Positions 1 to 7,385 of a DNA stretch of 64,000 bases are shown here, in pieces; within the stretch, counting starts at the first letter, position 1; every line of letters starts with the position of its first letter. A model generated the notes under the pieces. The model was given only the letters and a program-made list of their open reading frames with translations, ran no database searches and was not told where the DNA came from. The DNA lies in NCBI RefSeq assembly GCF_900101905.1, contig NZ_FNAJ01000006.1, forward strand, positions 434,021 through 498,020, read 5' to 3'. The translations under genes and the position numbers were made by a program. The stretch comes from Myxococcus virescens. GTDB lineage: Bacteria > Myxococcota > Myxococcia > Myxococcales > Myxococcaceae.

Positions 1-234
1 CGCGAGCACCAGCCCAGACACCTTCCAACCGGACTCCGCCGACAGCTCGCCGCTCAGCCACGCCGAGCCCACCAGCACCGACGACAGCAGCACGAGGTCC
101 ACCGTGAGGTTCAGCTTCGCCGCGAACCCTGGGGCCAGCTTGGGCGGCCCCTGCACCTCTTCAATTGCTTGTCCCTGAGCGTTGGCCGACCCAGGAGCAC
201 CGACCACCGCCGCACTTGCCGTTGCGCCGCTCAT
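1..234 (-). CDS. N-terminus of a membrane protein (cut by window edge)
   Basis: The reading frame opens at an ATG (234-232) and runs off the left edge after 78 codons. The first 40 residues are polar, Ala/Gly/Gln-rich and cytoplasmic-looking. A hydrophobic segment follows (VDLVLLSSVLVGSAWL, about residues 46-61), and a second starts at the edge (SGLVLA). This is the layout of polytopic membrane proteins such as polyprenyl-phosphate glycosylphosphotransferases, but no catalytic part is present, so that is only a guess. The 335 bp upstream hold no other gene, so its promoter should lie there. Confidence 0.6.
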   Translation of the reverse strand, partial: MSGATASAAVVGAPGSANAQGQAIEEVQGPPKLAPGFAAKLNLTVDLVLLSSVLVGSAWLSGELSAESGWKVSGLVLA

Positions 235-569
235 CGTGTCCACCCCCCTCTGCTCACTTTCGTGCAGTTGAAGCAGAGGTCGCCGTTGAGGCTAGAAATG
301 TTCAAGTCGGAAGGAAACCTGTTTTGCCTGATATCGCGGCGAGGTGCAACCCCTGCCGCGTCACTAAGACGTGACCGCATGTGAAATCTTGCGACCGCCC
401 TACCCAGGTTCGAGTTCACCGAGCGTCACCAACACATCGTGATTCACCGCGGCTGCCCGCGTTTCCTTCGTCACGGTTTCTTTGCATTTACGGTGCCGCT
501 CTGACGCGAAGGCACGGATGATGCCAGTCGCCGGGTGGTCCCTGGAAGGGCTCCAGGAGTTTCAAGGGG
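235..569. other. Intergenic region between mobB-fdhD end and the left-edge gene
   Basis: No convincing gene is visible on either strand. It should contain the promoter of the leftward edge gene. Just beyond the fdhD stop (minus strand) lies a hairpin, CCTGGA-AGGGC-TCCAGG at 541-557. It has no T-run, so it is at most a weak or factor-dependent terminator. Confidence 0.4.
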
Positions 570-1961
570 TTACACCTGCGACAGGCGTTCGAGCCCAGTG
601 TAGACGTTGAAGCGCTCGTTCCGGGCGAACGCGGCCAGCGTCATGCCCGAACGCAGGGCCAGATCCACTGCGAGGGAGCTGGCGGCGGAGACGCCCGCGA
701 CGATGGGAATGCGGGCCATGGCGGCTTTCTGGACGATCTCAAAGCTGACGCGTCCACTGACGGCGAGCACCGCGGGCTGACGCGTCAGCGGGAGGCGGGG
801 GGCCCGGGGACCCCGCACGGTGCCGGCCAGCACCAGCGTCCCGACCACCTTGTCCACGGCGTTGTGGCGGCCCACGTCCTCATGGGCGGCCAGGAGGTGG
901 CCGTCGGCGTCGAGCACGGCGGCGGCGTGGACGCCTCCGGTGCGGGCGAAGTTGCGCTGCACGTCGCGCAGGCGCTCGGTGGCGCGGGCCACGGCGTCGG
1001 GGGGGAGCACCGGGCCGGGCGGCAGGGCCGGGCACACGGCGAGCAGGTCATCCACGCTGCGCCGGCCACACACGCCGCAGGCGGAGGTGGTGAGGGTGCC
1101 CCGGCGGGCGGTGCTCACGCGCTCCACGTCGAGGAAGGCGCCGGCGGCGGGGGTGACTTCGATGACGTTGCCGAAGCCCTCCTCGCCTGGCCGTCCGCAG
1201 TGTGCCAGCCCGCCCAGGTCGTCCACGCTCTGGAGGATGCCCTCGGCGAAGAGGAAGCCGGTGGCCAGCTCGCGGTCATGTCCTGGCGTGCGCATGGTGG
1301 TGGCCACCGAGTCTCCGCTGACGCGAATCTCCAGAGGCTCCTCCACCGCGATGTCGTCCTCCTGGGCCGGGAGCAGCGTGGCGCCGTTCCACCGCTGGAC
1401 GAAGCGGCGCGTGACGCCGCGGGACTCCACGAGGGGCAGGGGGGGGGGGCGGCTCGGGCGCAGGTGGGCCAGGATGAGGTCCGCCACGGCGCGCACGTCG
1501 TCGGGGTGCAGCACGCGCAGGCCGGGTGGGAAGTCCGTGGGGAGTGCGGGCTCGAAGGAGAGCACCGCGAGGACCTCCGGGCGTGAGGGCGCCAGCGGCG
1601 GGCCCAGACCCTCCCGCCATACCTCCAGCTTGGGGAGGGGGCCGTCCTTCCAGCCTTCGACGAGCACCAGGTCCACGGCGCCCGCGGAGCGCTCGAGCAG
1701 CGATGGAAGCGCGTCGGAGAGCGCGGTGGCCGTCGTGAGCTGGACGCCCGTGGGCGTGGCGAAGCCGGTGAGCACGGCGCCCGCGTCCTGGTAGCGGGCG
1801 GTGTCGCTGCCGGGCCGGTGCAGCGGATGGGCGTCGGAGGAGTGCTTCACCACGGCCACGCGCAGGCCTCGCGCGGCGAGCTCGGGAACGAGCCGGGTGA
1901 GCAGCGTCGTCTTGCCGGCGCCGGACCAGCTCACCACGCTGAGCGCGGGCACGCGGCTCAT
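570..1961 (-). CDS. fdhD: MobB-FdhD fusion (Mo-cofactor GTPase + formate dehydrogenase sulfurtransferase)
   Basis: Two molybdenum-enzyme maturation domains are fused in 463 residues. Residues 1-165 match MobB, the GTP-binding adapter of molybdopterin-guanine dinucleotide synthesis: a P-loop WSGAGKTTL at 12-20 and the MobB signature VEGWKDGPLPKLEV at 101-114. Residues about 180-463 match FdhD, which passes sulfur from IscS to the molybdenum cofactor of formate dehydrogenase: the CGVCG pair (C295, C298) and the EDVGRHNAVDKV block are present. The linker is Pro/Arg-rich. The start codon overlaps the moeA stop by 4 nt (1958-1961), so it is translationally coupled to moeA. The two activities are normally separate proteins. 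Confidence 0.93.
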   Translation of the reverse strand: MSRVPALSVVSWSGAGKTTLLTRLVPELAARGLRVAVVKHSSDAHPLHRPGSDTARYQDAGAVLTGFATPTGVQLTTATALSDALPSLLERSAGAVDLVLVEGWKDGPLPKLEVWREGLGPPLAPSRPEVLAVLSFEPALPTDFPPGLRVLHPDDVRAVADLILAHLRPSRPPPLPLVESRGVTRRFVQRWNGATLLPAQEDDIAVEEPLEIRVSGDSVATTMRTPGHDRELATGFLFAEGILQSVDDLGGLAHCGRPGEEGFGNVIEVTPAAGAFLDVERVSTARRGTLTTSACGVCGRRSVDDLLAVCPALPPGPVLPPDAVARATERLRDVQRNFARTGGVHAAAVLDADGHLLAAHEDVGRHNAVDKVVGTLVLAGTVRGPRAPRLPLTRQPAVLAVSGRVSFEIVQKAAMARIPIVAGVSAASSLAVDLALRSGMTLAAFARNERFNVYTGLERLSQV

Positions 1962-3208
1962 GCCAGTGCGCCCACGGGGGTGAAGGTGGGCCGGTCGAAG
2001 AGCTCGACGTCGACGAGGTCGTCTTCGGCGAAGTCCGCGCGGCCGGGTGGGAGGAGGGCCCAGCCCTCGCCGTGGACGTTCTGGAGGATCTGCCCGGCGC
2101 CCTGGGGGCGGAGCACGGCGCGCGGCGCGAGGCCGTCCCGGGCTTCCAGGGTGGTGGTGATGAGGTAGGTGAGGCCCGCCTGCTTGCGGCGTGCTTCGGA
2201 GAGGTGGGCGCGGACGCGGCGGCGCGTCTCCAACACACCTTGGTGCTTGAGAAGGAGCGGGCGCGCGAACTGGTCGAACGCCACGGTGGCCGCGCCGGGA
2301 TTGCCGGGCAGCACGACGACGGAGGTGTCACCCAGCCGGGCCACAGCCACGGGCTTGCCGGGCTTGAGCGCGACGCCGTCCACGAAGAAGCGGGCGCCGA
2401 GCGCGGCGAGCACGCGTTTCACCAGGTCCTTGTCACCCACGGAGGCGCCTCCGGTGGTGATGAGGACATCCACCTGCGGGGCCAGTCGGGTGAGCGCATC
2501 GCGCAGGGCGCCCTCGTCATCGCGGGCGCGGGCGAGCTGGCGGACCTCCGCGCCGGCCTCGCGGGCGAGTGCGGCCACGAGGACGAGGTTGCTCTCGTAC
2601 ACCTGGTGGGGCAGGGCCGGCGTGCCAGGAGGGACGAGCTCATCACCGGTGGCGAGCACGGCGATGCGCGGCGCGGGGCGCACCCAGACGTCCGTGGTGC
2701 CCATGGACGCGAGCACGCCGAGCACGGCGGCGCCCACGCGCTGGCCCGCGTCGAAGAGGGGGGTGCCGGTGAGGACTTCCTCTCCGGTGCGGCGGATGTC
2801 GTTGCCGGGCGGCACGGTGATGAAGACGTCCACGCAGGCGCCGTCCTCGGTGGCGCGAGTGGCCTCCTGTCGGACGACGGCGTCGGCGCCGGGGGGCAGG
2901 GGCGCGCCGGTGAAGACGCGCGCGGCTTCTCCGGGCCGGAGGGGCGTGGAGGGGAGGGTGCCGGCGAAGACCGTGCTGGTGACGCGCAGGCGCGCGGGCC
3001 GGTCGCGGGAGGCGCCCTGGGTCTCCTCGGCGTGCACGGCCCAGCCGTCCATGGCGGAGTTGTCACAGCCGGGCAGCGAGCGGGAGGCCGTGACGGGGGT
3101 GGCGAGGAACCGGCCCTGGGCATCGAGGAGCGGCACGCGCTCAGGCGCCGCCGGGGCGATGGCGTCGAGCGCGGCCTTCCGGGCGGAGTCGAGGGGCGTG
3201 AGGGGCAT
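1958..3208 (-). CDS. moeA: Molybdopterin molybdenumtransferase MoeA
   Basis: The 416-residue protein has the usual MoeA length and motifs: SLPGCDNSAMDGWAV near the N-terminus, PPGNDIRRTGEE in domain III, and VFTGAPLPPGADAVV. The MogA/MoeA fold block TTGGASVGDKD and a KPGKPVAV stretch follow. MoeA inserts molybdate into adenylated molybdopterin. The start MPLTPLDSARK is chosen because everything upstream in the frame is low-complexity and overlaps the divergent mobA gene. It heads a two-gene operon with the mobB-fdhD fusion and is divergent from mobA across 126 bp, which probably holds both promoters. Confidence 0.95.
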   Translation of the reverse strand: MPLTPLDSARKAALDAIAPAAPERVPLLDAQGRFLATPVTASRSLPGCDNSAMDGWAVHAEETQGASRDRPARLRVTSTVFAGTLPSTPLRPGEAARVFTGAPLPPGADAVVRQEATRATEDGACVDVFITVPPGNDIRRTGEEVLTGTPLFDAGQRVGAAVLGVLASMGTTDVWVRPAPRIAVLATGDELVPPGTPALPHQVYESNLVLVAALAREAGAEVRQLARARDDEGALRDALTRLAPQVDVLITTGGASVGDKDLVKRVLAALGARFFVDGVALKPGKPVAVARLGDTSVVVLPGNPGAATVAFDQFARPLLLKHQGVLETRRRVRAHLSEARRKQAGLTYLITTTLEARDGLAPRAVLRPQGAGQILQNVHGEGWALLPPGRADFAEDDLVDVELFDRPTFTPVGALA

Positions 3209-3334
3209 GGAAACGCCGCAGCCTATGTCGTGGAGCGCCCGCTGTGTCCACGAGGGCAAGGGCCACTTCGTCTGGGGGCGTGCGTGGGCGGACAGATAGA
3301 GTGGCCGCGGCAGGCGCGCGAACGGGGCACGAGC

Positions 3335-3955
3335 ATGGAGCGGATCCGCACGGAGTTCCCGGAGGTGACGCTGGCCATCCTCGCGGGAGGGCAGAGCCGG
3401 CGCCTGTCGGGTGTGCCCAAGGGGCTGTTGGAAGTGGAGGGGCGCACGGTGCTGGAGCGGCTCCTGGCGCTGGCCCCGTGCTTCGAGGACGTCTTGCTGG
3501 TGGCGAACGTGCCCGGGCCCTACGCGCGCTTCGGGTTGCGCACGGTGGCGGACGTGGTGCCAGGCAAGGGTGCGCCTGGCGGTGTCCATGCGGCGCTGGT
3601 GGCCGCGCGCACCCCCTGGGTGGTGGCGGTGGCGTGCGACATGCCGTTCATCACGACGGAGGTCCTGCGGGTGATGCTGGGCGCGCGGGATGACGGCGTG
3701 GACGCGGTGTGCTTCGAGGCGCGGGGCAGGCTGGAGCCGTTGCTCGCGGCGTACCGGTCGGCGTTGGCACCAGCGTGGGGGACGACACTGGCGACGGATC
3801 CGTCGATGCGGGAGTTGGTGTCCGGAGTGCGCACGCGGCTGTTGTCCGAGGCCGTGCTGCGCGCGGTGGATCCGTCACTCCGGTCCCTGGCGAACGTGAA
3901 CACCCCCGAGGACCTGGCGCGCTACGGTGTGGCGCTGCCGTCGTGGCGGGGGTGA
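3335..3955 (+). CDS. mobA: Molybdenum cofactor guanylyltransferase MobA
   Basis: This 206-residue nucleotidyltransferase carries the MobA signature LAILAGGQSRRLSGVPKGLL. That is the GTP-binding LAGG-x-S-x-RMG-x-DK loop, here with RLSGVPKG in place of RMGxDK. CDMPF supplies the metal-binding Asp and LANVNTPEDL is the typical C-terminal motif. MobA joins GMP to molybdopterin to give MGD, the cofactor form used by formate dehydrogenase. That fits the divergent moeA and mobB-fdhD genes. The ATG at 3335 is chosen over distant in-frame codons because the family motif starts about 12 residues later. Confidence 0.93.
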   Translation: MERIRTEFPEVTLAILAGGQSRRLSGVPKGLLEVEGRTVLERLLALAPCFEDVLLVANVPGPYARFGLRTVADVVPGKGAPGGVHAALVAARTPWVVAVACDMPFITTEVLRVMLGARDDGVDAVCFEARGRLEPLLAAYRSALAPAWGTTLATDPSMRELVSGVRTRLLSEAVLRAVDPSLRSLANVNTPEDLARYGVALPSWRG

Positions 3956-3959
3956 GGGT

Positions 3960-4436
3960 TCAAGGCATGTGGGGGTAGCGCTCCACGCGTCCCTCTGGGG
4001 AGACGGCATACAGCTCGAACCAGTCGTATTCCAGCGTCACACCTGGGCCGAACTCCGGGCACTTGTCGACCCGGCGGTTGACCCGGACGAAGTACCACCC
4101 GGACTGGTAGCCCACGACGAACTCCAGGGCGCGAGGTGAGAAGGCACACGATTTCGTGGAGGTCTTCGGAAAGCGCTTCATGACCTCTTGAAGCGCTGCG
4201 TGAGCGGCCAGGACCGCCGGACCATCCAACGTTCCAAGAGGCTCCAGCTCCGTTTCAGGCCAGGGGATGGCGGTCGGCTGGGTGGGCACAGTGCCTGCGT
4301 CGGCGCGCGATGGAGCGAGATGGGGACGGGGTGAAGTCGTCCCCACGTCCGCTCCTGCATCACCGGCGAGTCCGGGAAGGGCTCCCCCGTCCGCGAGCAA
4401 TGAGACGAGTACGATGAGGTAGTGGGGGTTCAGCAT
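3960..4436 (-). CDS. Hypothetical exported protein
   Basis: This is a 158-residue protein I do not recognise. It starts with a hydrophobic stretch (HYLIVLVSLLADGGALPGL) that could be a signal peptide. An Ala/Pro/Thr-rich segment to about residue 60 follows. A compact C-terminal part (about 60-158) has two cysteines and several aromatic residues (QSGWYFVRVNRR, TLEYDWFELYAV). It is convergent with mobA (4-bp gap) and lies just downstream of the JAMM-like lipoprotein gene on the same strand (18 bp), so the two may be co-transcribed. Confidence 0.65.
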   Translation of the reverse strand: MLNPHYLIVLVSLLADGGALPGLAGDAGADVGTTSPRPHLAPSRADAGTVPTQPTAIPWPETELEPLGTLDGPAVLAAHAALQEVMKRFPKTSTKSCAFSPRALEFVVGYQSGWYFVRVNRRVDKCPEFGPGVTLEYDWFELYAVSPEGRVERYPHMP

Positions 4437-4454
4437 GTGGCACCTTGGGCCCTG

Positions 4455-5231
4455 CTATTGGCGTAGCGCTGGAGTGCAGTCAGGCGGGACTCCTTGGGGC
4501 CGGAACGTGCTGGGCCGCCCAGGTTGGCAGTTCGCATGAAACCGCCAGTGCTTTCCTCCCTCATCCCATTGGTAGACCTGCCCCTGCTGATTCCATTTGT
4601 AGAAGAGAGGCGCGTCGCGCTGCCCCGTGGCGAGCCAACCCCACGCTGGAATCAGCTGGCCTCTCGAGTCACGAGCCAGCTTCCCCGAGGGCGTGGTTCC
4701 ATATGCGACCATGATCCAAACACCCTCGCCGGATTTCGCAAGAGGCCAGACCGAGAGATCCTGACTACTGATTCCGGAGCCACAGGGATGGTTGTGCGCG
4801 TACCCAAAGATGGGCAGTTCTCGTCCGAAATCCGCATCATCGACCCCACCCCACGGTGGCTGGCAGGTCCCGGATGCGTTCGCCACGTTTCGAAGCGGCC
4901 AGGACACCCTCCAGTCCTCCGGCGTTCGGTAGAGGGCAACGCAATACTCTGCGGCATCCGGACGAGGGCGGCCCGTGCTTGCATCGCATGCGCCGGCGCT
5001 GCCAGGGAGCGCCATCAACGCAGTGAGGGTGGGGATGACCAGGTCGTCTGGAACGTTGGCCGAATCCGAGAACACCGCAGGCACCTGAGGCCAGGGCCCT
5101 GGCGCCACGGGAAACGCGTCCTCGCCTCCGAGCTTGGGCACCTCCTCATGCGTGTAGTGGCTGCGCCCGCTCGAACACGCGATGCCTAGCGCCATCAGGA
5201 GCAGGCAGCCCTCGCGGTAGCCGTGCTTCAT
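4455..5231 (-). CDS. Lipoprotein with a JAMM/JAB-like metal-site motif
   Basis: The 258-residue protein opens with MKHGYREG and a hydrophobic segment ending LGIACS, so Cys19 is the likely lipidation site. Residues 146-158 read HNHPCGSGISSQD. That is the H-x-H-P...S-x-x-D pattern of the JAMM/MPN+ zinc-hydrolase core (H146, H148, S155, D158), and Glu95 in AAEYCVALYR could be the upstream acid. RadC and DUF4329-type domains have a similar HNHP loop. The C-terminal part is Trp/Gln-rich (YKWNQQGQVYQWDEGGKHW). A periplasmic or surface isopeptidase or hydrolase is an inference. The start is set by a preceding GGAGG-like sequence and the signal peptide. Confidence 0.7.
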   Translation of the reverse strand: MKHGYREGCLLLMALGIACSSGRSHYTHEEVPKLGGEDAFPVAPGPWPQVPAVFSDSANVPDDLVIPTLTALMALPGSAGACDASTGRPRPDAAEYCVALYRTPEDWRVSWPLRNVANASGTCQPPWGGVDDADFGRELPIFGYAHNHPCGSGISSQDLSVWPLAKSGEGVWIMVAYGTTPSGKLARDSRGQLIPAWGWLATGQRDAPLFYKWNQQGQVYQWDEGGKHWRFHANCQPGRPSTFRPQGVPPDCTPALRQ

Positions 5232-5375
5232 GGTGCCTCCCCCAGCAATGCCCTTCGACGTCGAATCGCGCCAACGTACTACGCTCCGAGAGCAAGCAAC
5301 CAGGCAGCCCCCCTGCGTCACCATGACTCATGGACCACGGCGTCCGGGAGTGGGAAACAGGCGGGGGAGAACCTC

Positions 5376-5693
5376 ATGCTGAAGACCCCTCTTGGACGTT
5401 TCCGTGCCGTGGCCCTCGCGGAGGGCCTGTCCGTCATCGCGCTCTTCTTCATCGCCATGCCCTTGAAGTACGCGGCGGGCATGCCGCAGGCCGTGAAGTT
5501 CACCGGCTGGGTCCACGGCCTGCTCTTCGTGCTCTACCTCTTCGCGCTCATGGAGGCGGCCATCACCTACCGCTGGTCCTTCGTGCGCGTGGTGGGCGGC
5601 GTCTTCGCGTCGCTGCTCCCCTTCGGCACCTTCGTCTTCGAAGCGCGCCTGCGCCGTGAAGCGGCCGAGCCGGCCGCCGAGCCCGCGCCCTGA
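5376..5693 (+). CDS. DUF3817 small integral membrane protein
   Basis: This 105-residue protein has three hydrophobic helices: LSVIALFFIAMPLKYAAGM, VHGLLFVLYLFALMEAAI and VRVVGGVFASLLPFGTFVF. The motif KYAAGMPQAVKFTGWVHG is the hallmark of DUF3817 membrane proteins of unknown function. It ends in a charged Ala/Glu-rich tail. A GGGGGAG sequence precedes the ATG. It is divergent from the JAMM-like lipoprotein gene across 144 bp and lies 115 bp upstream of a DUF2378 gene. Confidence 0.85.
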   Translation: MLKTPLGRFRAVALAEGLSVIALFFIAMPLKYAAGMPQAVKFTGWVHGLLFVLYLFALMEAAITYRWSFVRVVGGVFASLLPFGTFVFEARLRREAAEPAAEPAP

Positions 5694-5808
5694 GCCACGT
5701 CGCGCACCGGACGTGACAGGTGGGGCGCTCCGCTCCGAGGCCGCCCGGAGTTCGCGCGGGCGGCCAAGCTGTGCCAGCATCCCGCGCGTTCTCCGACGGG
5801 AGGTCAGC

Positions 5809-6423
5809 ATGGAGCGCGGCAAGTGGGACACGCCAGAGGATGTGGAGCGCGAGCTGAGCTCGCGGCTCGCGCTCGTGGAAGCGTCCGAGGGCATTCGTGG
5901 CATGCACTTCGCGGCCGTCCTCGACACCGTGCGCTTCCTCGGCGGTGAGCAGGCGGTGGCTCCCATCCAGCAGGGCGGTGACTACCCCGCCGACCTGGAC
6001 ACCACCGAGCTCTACCCCGTCCCGCCGTTCATGCGCGTGTTCTTCTCCGCGGCCCGGCTGCTGGCACCGCAGCTCGGCGGTGTCGAGGAGGCCATGCGGC
6101 AGCTCGGCGTCCAGGGCACGCTGGCCTTCATCAACTCCATGTTCGGTGCCGAGGTCCGGCAGCAGGTGGGCGGCGAGCCCAAGCGCCTCGTGGAGATGCT
6201 CCCCGAGGCCTACCGCATGGCCATCAACTTCGGAGAGCTGCAGGTGGCGTGGACGGGCCCGCGCTCGGGCCGCATCCACATGCGCCGCATCTTCACCCCC
6301 GTGGCCTACAACGAGGGCATGCTCGAAGGCGCGCTGCTGGCCGTGGGCGCCCAGGACATCCAGGTGCGCGGCGGACAGACGTCCCTGCTGGACAGCGAGT
6401 ACACGCTGTCCTGGGACTCGTGA
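5809..6423 (+). CDS. DUF2378 (TIGR02265) family protein, copy 1
   Basis: This 204-residue protein belongs to the Myxococcales-restricted DUF2378/TIGR02265 family, of unknown function. The repeated family features are AVLDTVRFLGGEQAV, YPVPPFMRVFFSAARLL and RLVEMLPEAYRMAINFGELQVAWTG (split across the helix). The closing GGQTSLLDSEYTLSWDS matches the end of the second copy at 62914-63510. The family fold loosely resembles heme-NO-binding-like two-layer domains, but no ligand residue can be assigned here. It has no signal peptide and is probably cytoplasmic. A GGGAGG sequence lies before the ATG. Confidence 0.88.
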   Translation: MERGKWDTPEDVERELSSRLALVEASEGIRGMHFAAVLDTVRFLGGEQAVAPIQQGGDYPADLDTTELYPVPPFMRVFFSAARLLAPQLGGVEEAMRQLGVQGTLAFINSMFGAEVRQQVGGEPKRLVEMLPEAYRMAINFGELQVAWTGPRSGRIHMRRIFTPVAYNEGMLEGALLAVGAQDIQVRGGQTSLLDSEYTLSWDS

Positions 6424-6690
6424 CCTGCTGCGTGTCGCGGATGCGGCGGGCCGCGGTGCGGGCCGCGGTTTCTCGCCTCGCGAGAATGGGCCGCTGCCAG
6501 TGCTGGCCCGTACACATCTGCTGGACGAATCGTGGTGAGCCCTCTGTCACGCGGCTGATCCACGCATGACATCGACGCGACTGTTCACAACCATGACGAA
6601 ATAAATGATGTTCCGCCGCGCCCATTGGCTAGAAGTGGGCGCCGAGCGCCCGGACATGTGCGCCGGGCCTACGCAACGGAGGGACGTCTC
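6424..6690. promoter_or_regulatory. Promoter region of the outer-membrane protein gene
   Basis: This 267-bp gap has no gene. The part around 6585-6615 (ACCATGACGAAATAAATGAT) is clearly more A/T-rich than its surroundings and is the likely promoter for the beta-barrel gene. No canonical -35/-10 pair is certain. Confidence 0.3.
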
Positions 6691-7248
6691 ATGAAGGCAA
6701 ACAACTGGAAGAACCTGGCCGCAGTGGCGGGCGTCATGGTGTCGGTGAGCGCCGGCGCTCAGGAGTCGTCGGGGAGCTTCGGTTCGGAGGGGCAGTTCGT
6801 CATCAGCACGGATGCCTCCGCGAGCCTGGGTTACTCCACGCAGGGCAGCGGCGTCGGCTACATCTTCCTGGAGCCCGGCGCGGACTACTTCCTCAAGAAG
6901 AACCTGTCCGTCGGTAGCGGCCTCCAGGTCCGCGCGCTCTTCGGCAGCGGTGACACGATTGCCGCCTTCGGCCTGAACGCGCGCGTCGGTTACAACATCC
7001 CGCTCTCCGACCGCATCTCCGTGTGGCCCAAGGGCCAGGTGTCGCTGTACATCGGCGACGACATCCTGCCCTTCGCCAACTCGGCGCTCCCCGCCGACGT
7101 GACGGTCATCCTGGAAGGCTACGCGCCCTTCCTCTTCCACGTGACGCCGCACTTCTTCGTGGGCGGTGGCCCGCGCCTGGCTTTCGGCCTGGGCAATGAC
7201 GTGGAGGTGAACTTCAGCGTCGCCTCCACCATCGGCGGCTACTTCTAG
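6691..7248 (+). CDS. Outer-membrane beta-barrel protein
   Basis: This 185-residue exported protein has a signal peptide (cut likely after VSVSAGAQ, about residue 23). The mature chain is made of alternating strands rich in Gly and aromatic residues: GYIFLEPGADYFLKKNLSVG, GLNARVGYNIPLSDRISVWP, LFHVTPHFFVGGGPRLAFG. It ends in a terminal Phe (GGYF), the sorting signature of outer-membrane barrels. Size and pattern fit an 8-stranded OmpW/opacity-like barrel of unknown role. The start follows GGAGGGACGTCTC. Confidence 0.75.
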   Translation: MKANNWKNLAAVAGVMVSVSAGAQESSGSFGSEGQFVISTDASASLGYSTQGSGVGYIFLEPGADYFLKKNLSVGSGLQVRALFGSGDTIAAFGLNARVGYNIPLSDRISVWPKGQVSLYIGDDILPFANSALPADVTVILEGYAPFLFHVTPHFFVGGGPRLAFGLGNDVEVNFSVASTIGGYF

Positions 7249-7385
7249 TCTCCGCTCCGCCGCGTCCCTCGAGGACGTGGACGTGCGTGGGGTGCATCAC
7301 GGGCCTCGGACGAGGTGGGACGCTGCGCCCACCGCGTGCCGGGGCCCGCTTCATTTCCAGCCAAGGGCCCGGGCCGTCGCCGCCG

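Noticed and set aside
405-425. T-arm-like sequence GGTTCGAGTTCACC as a tRNA
   Set aside because: No acceptor, D or anticodon stems can be formed around it.
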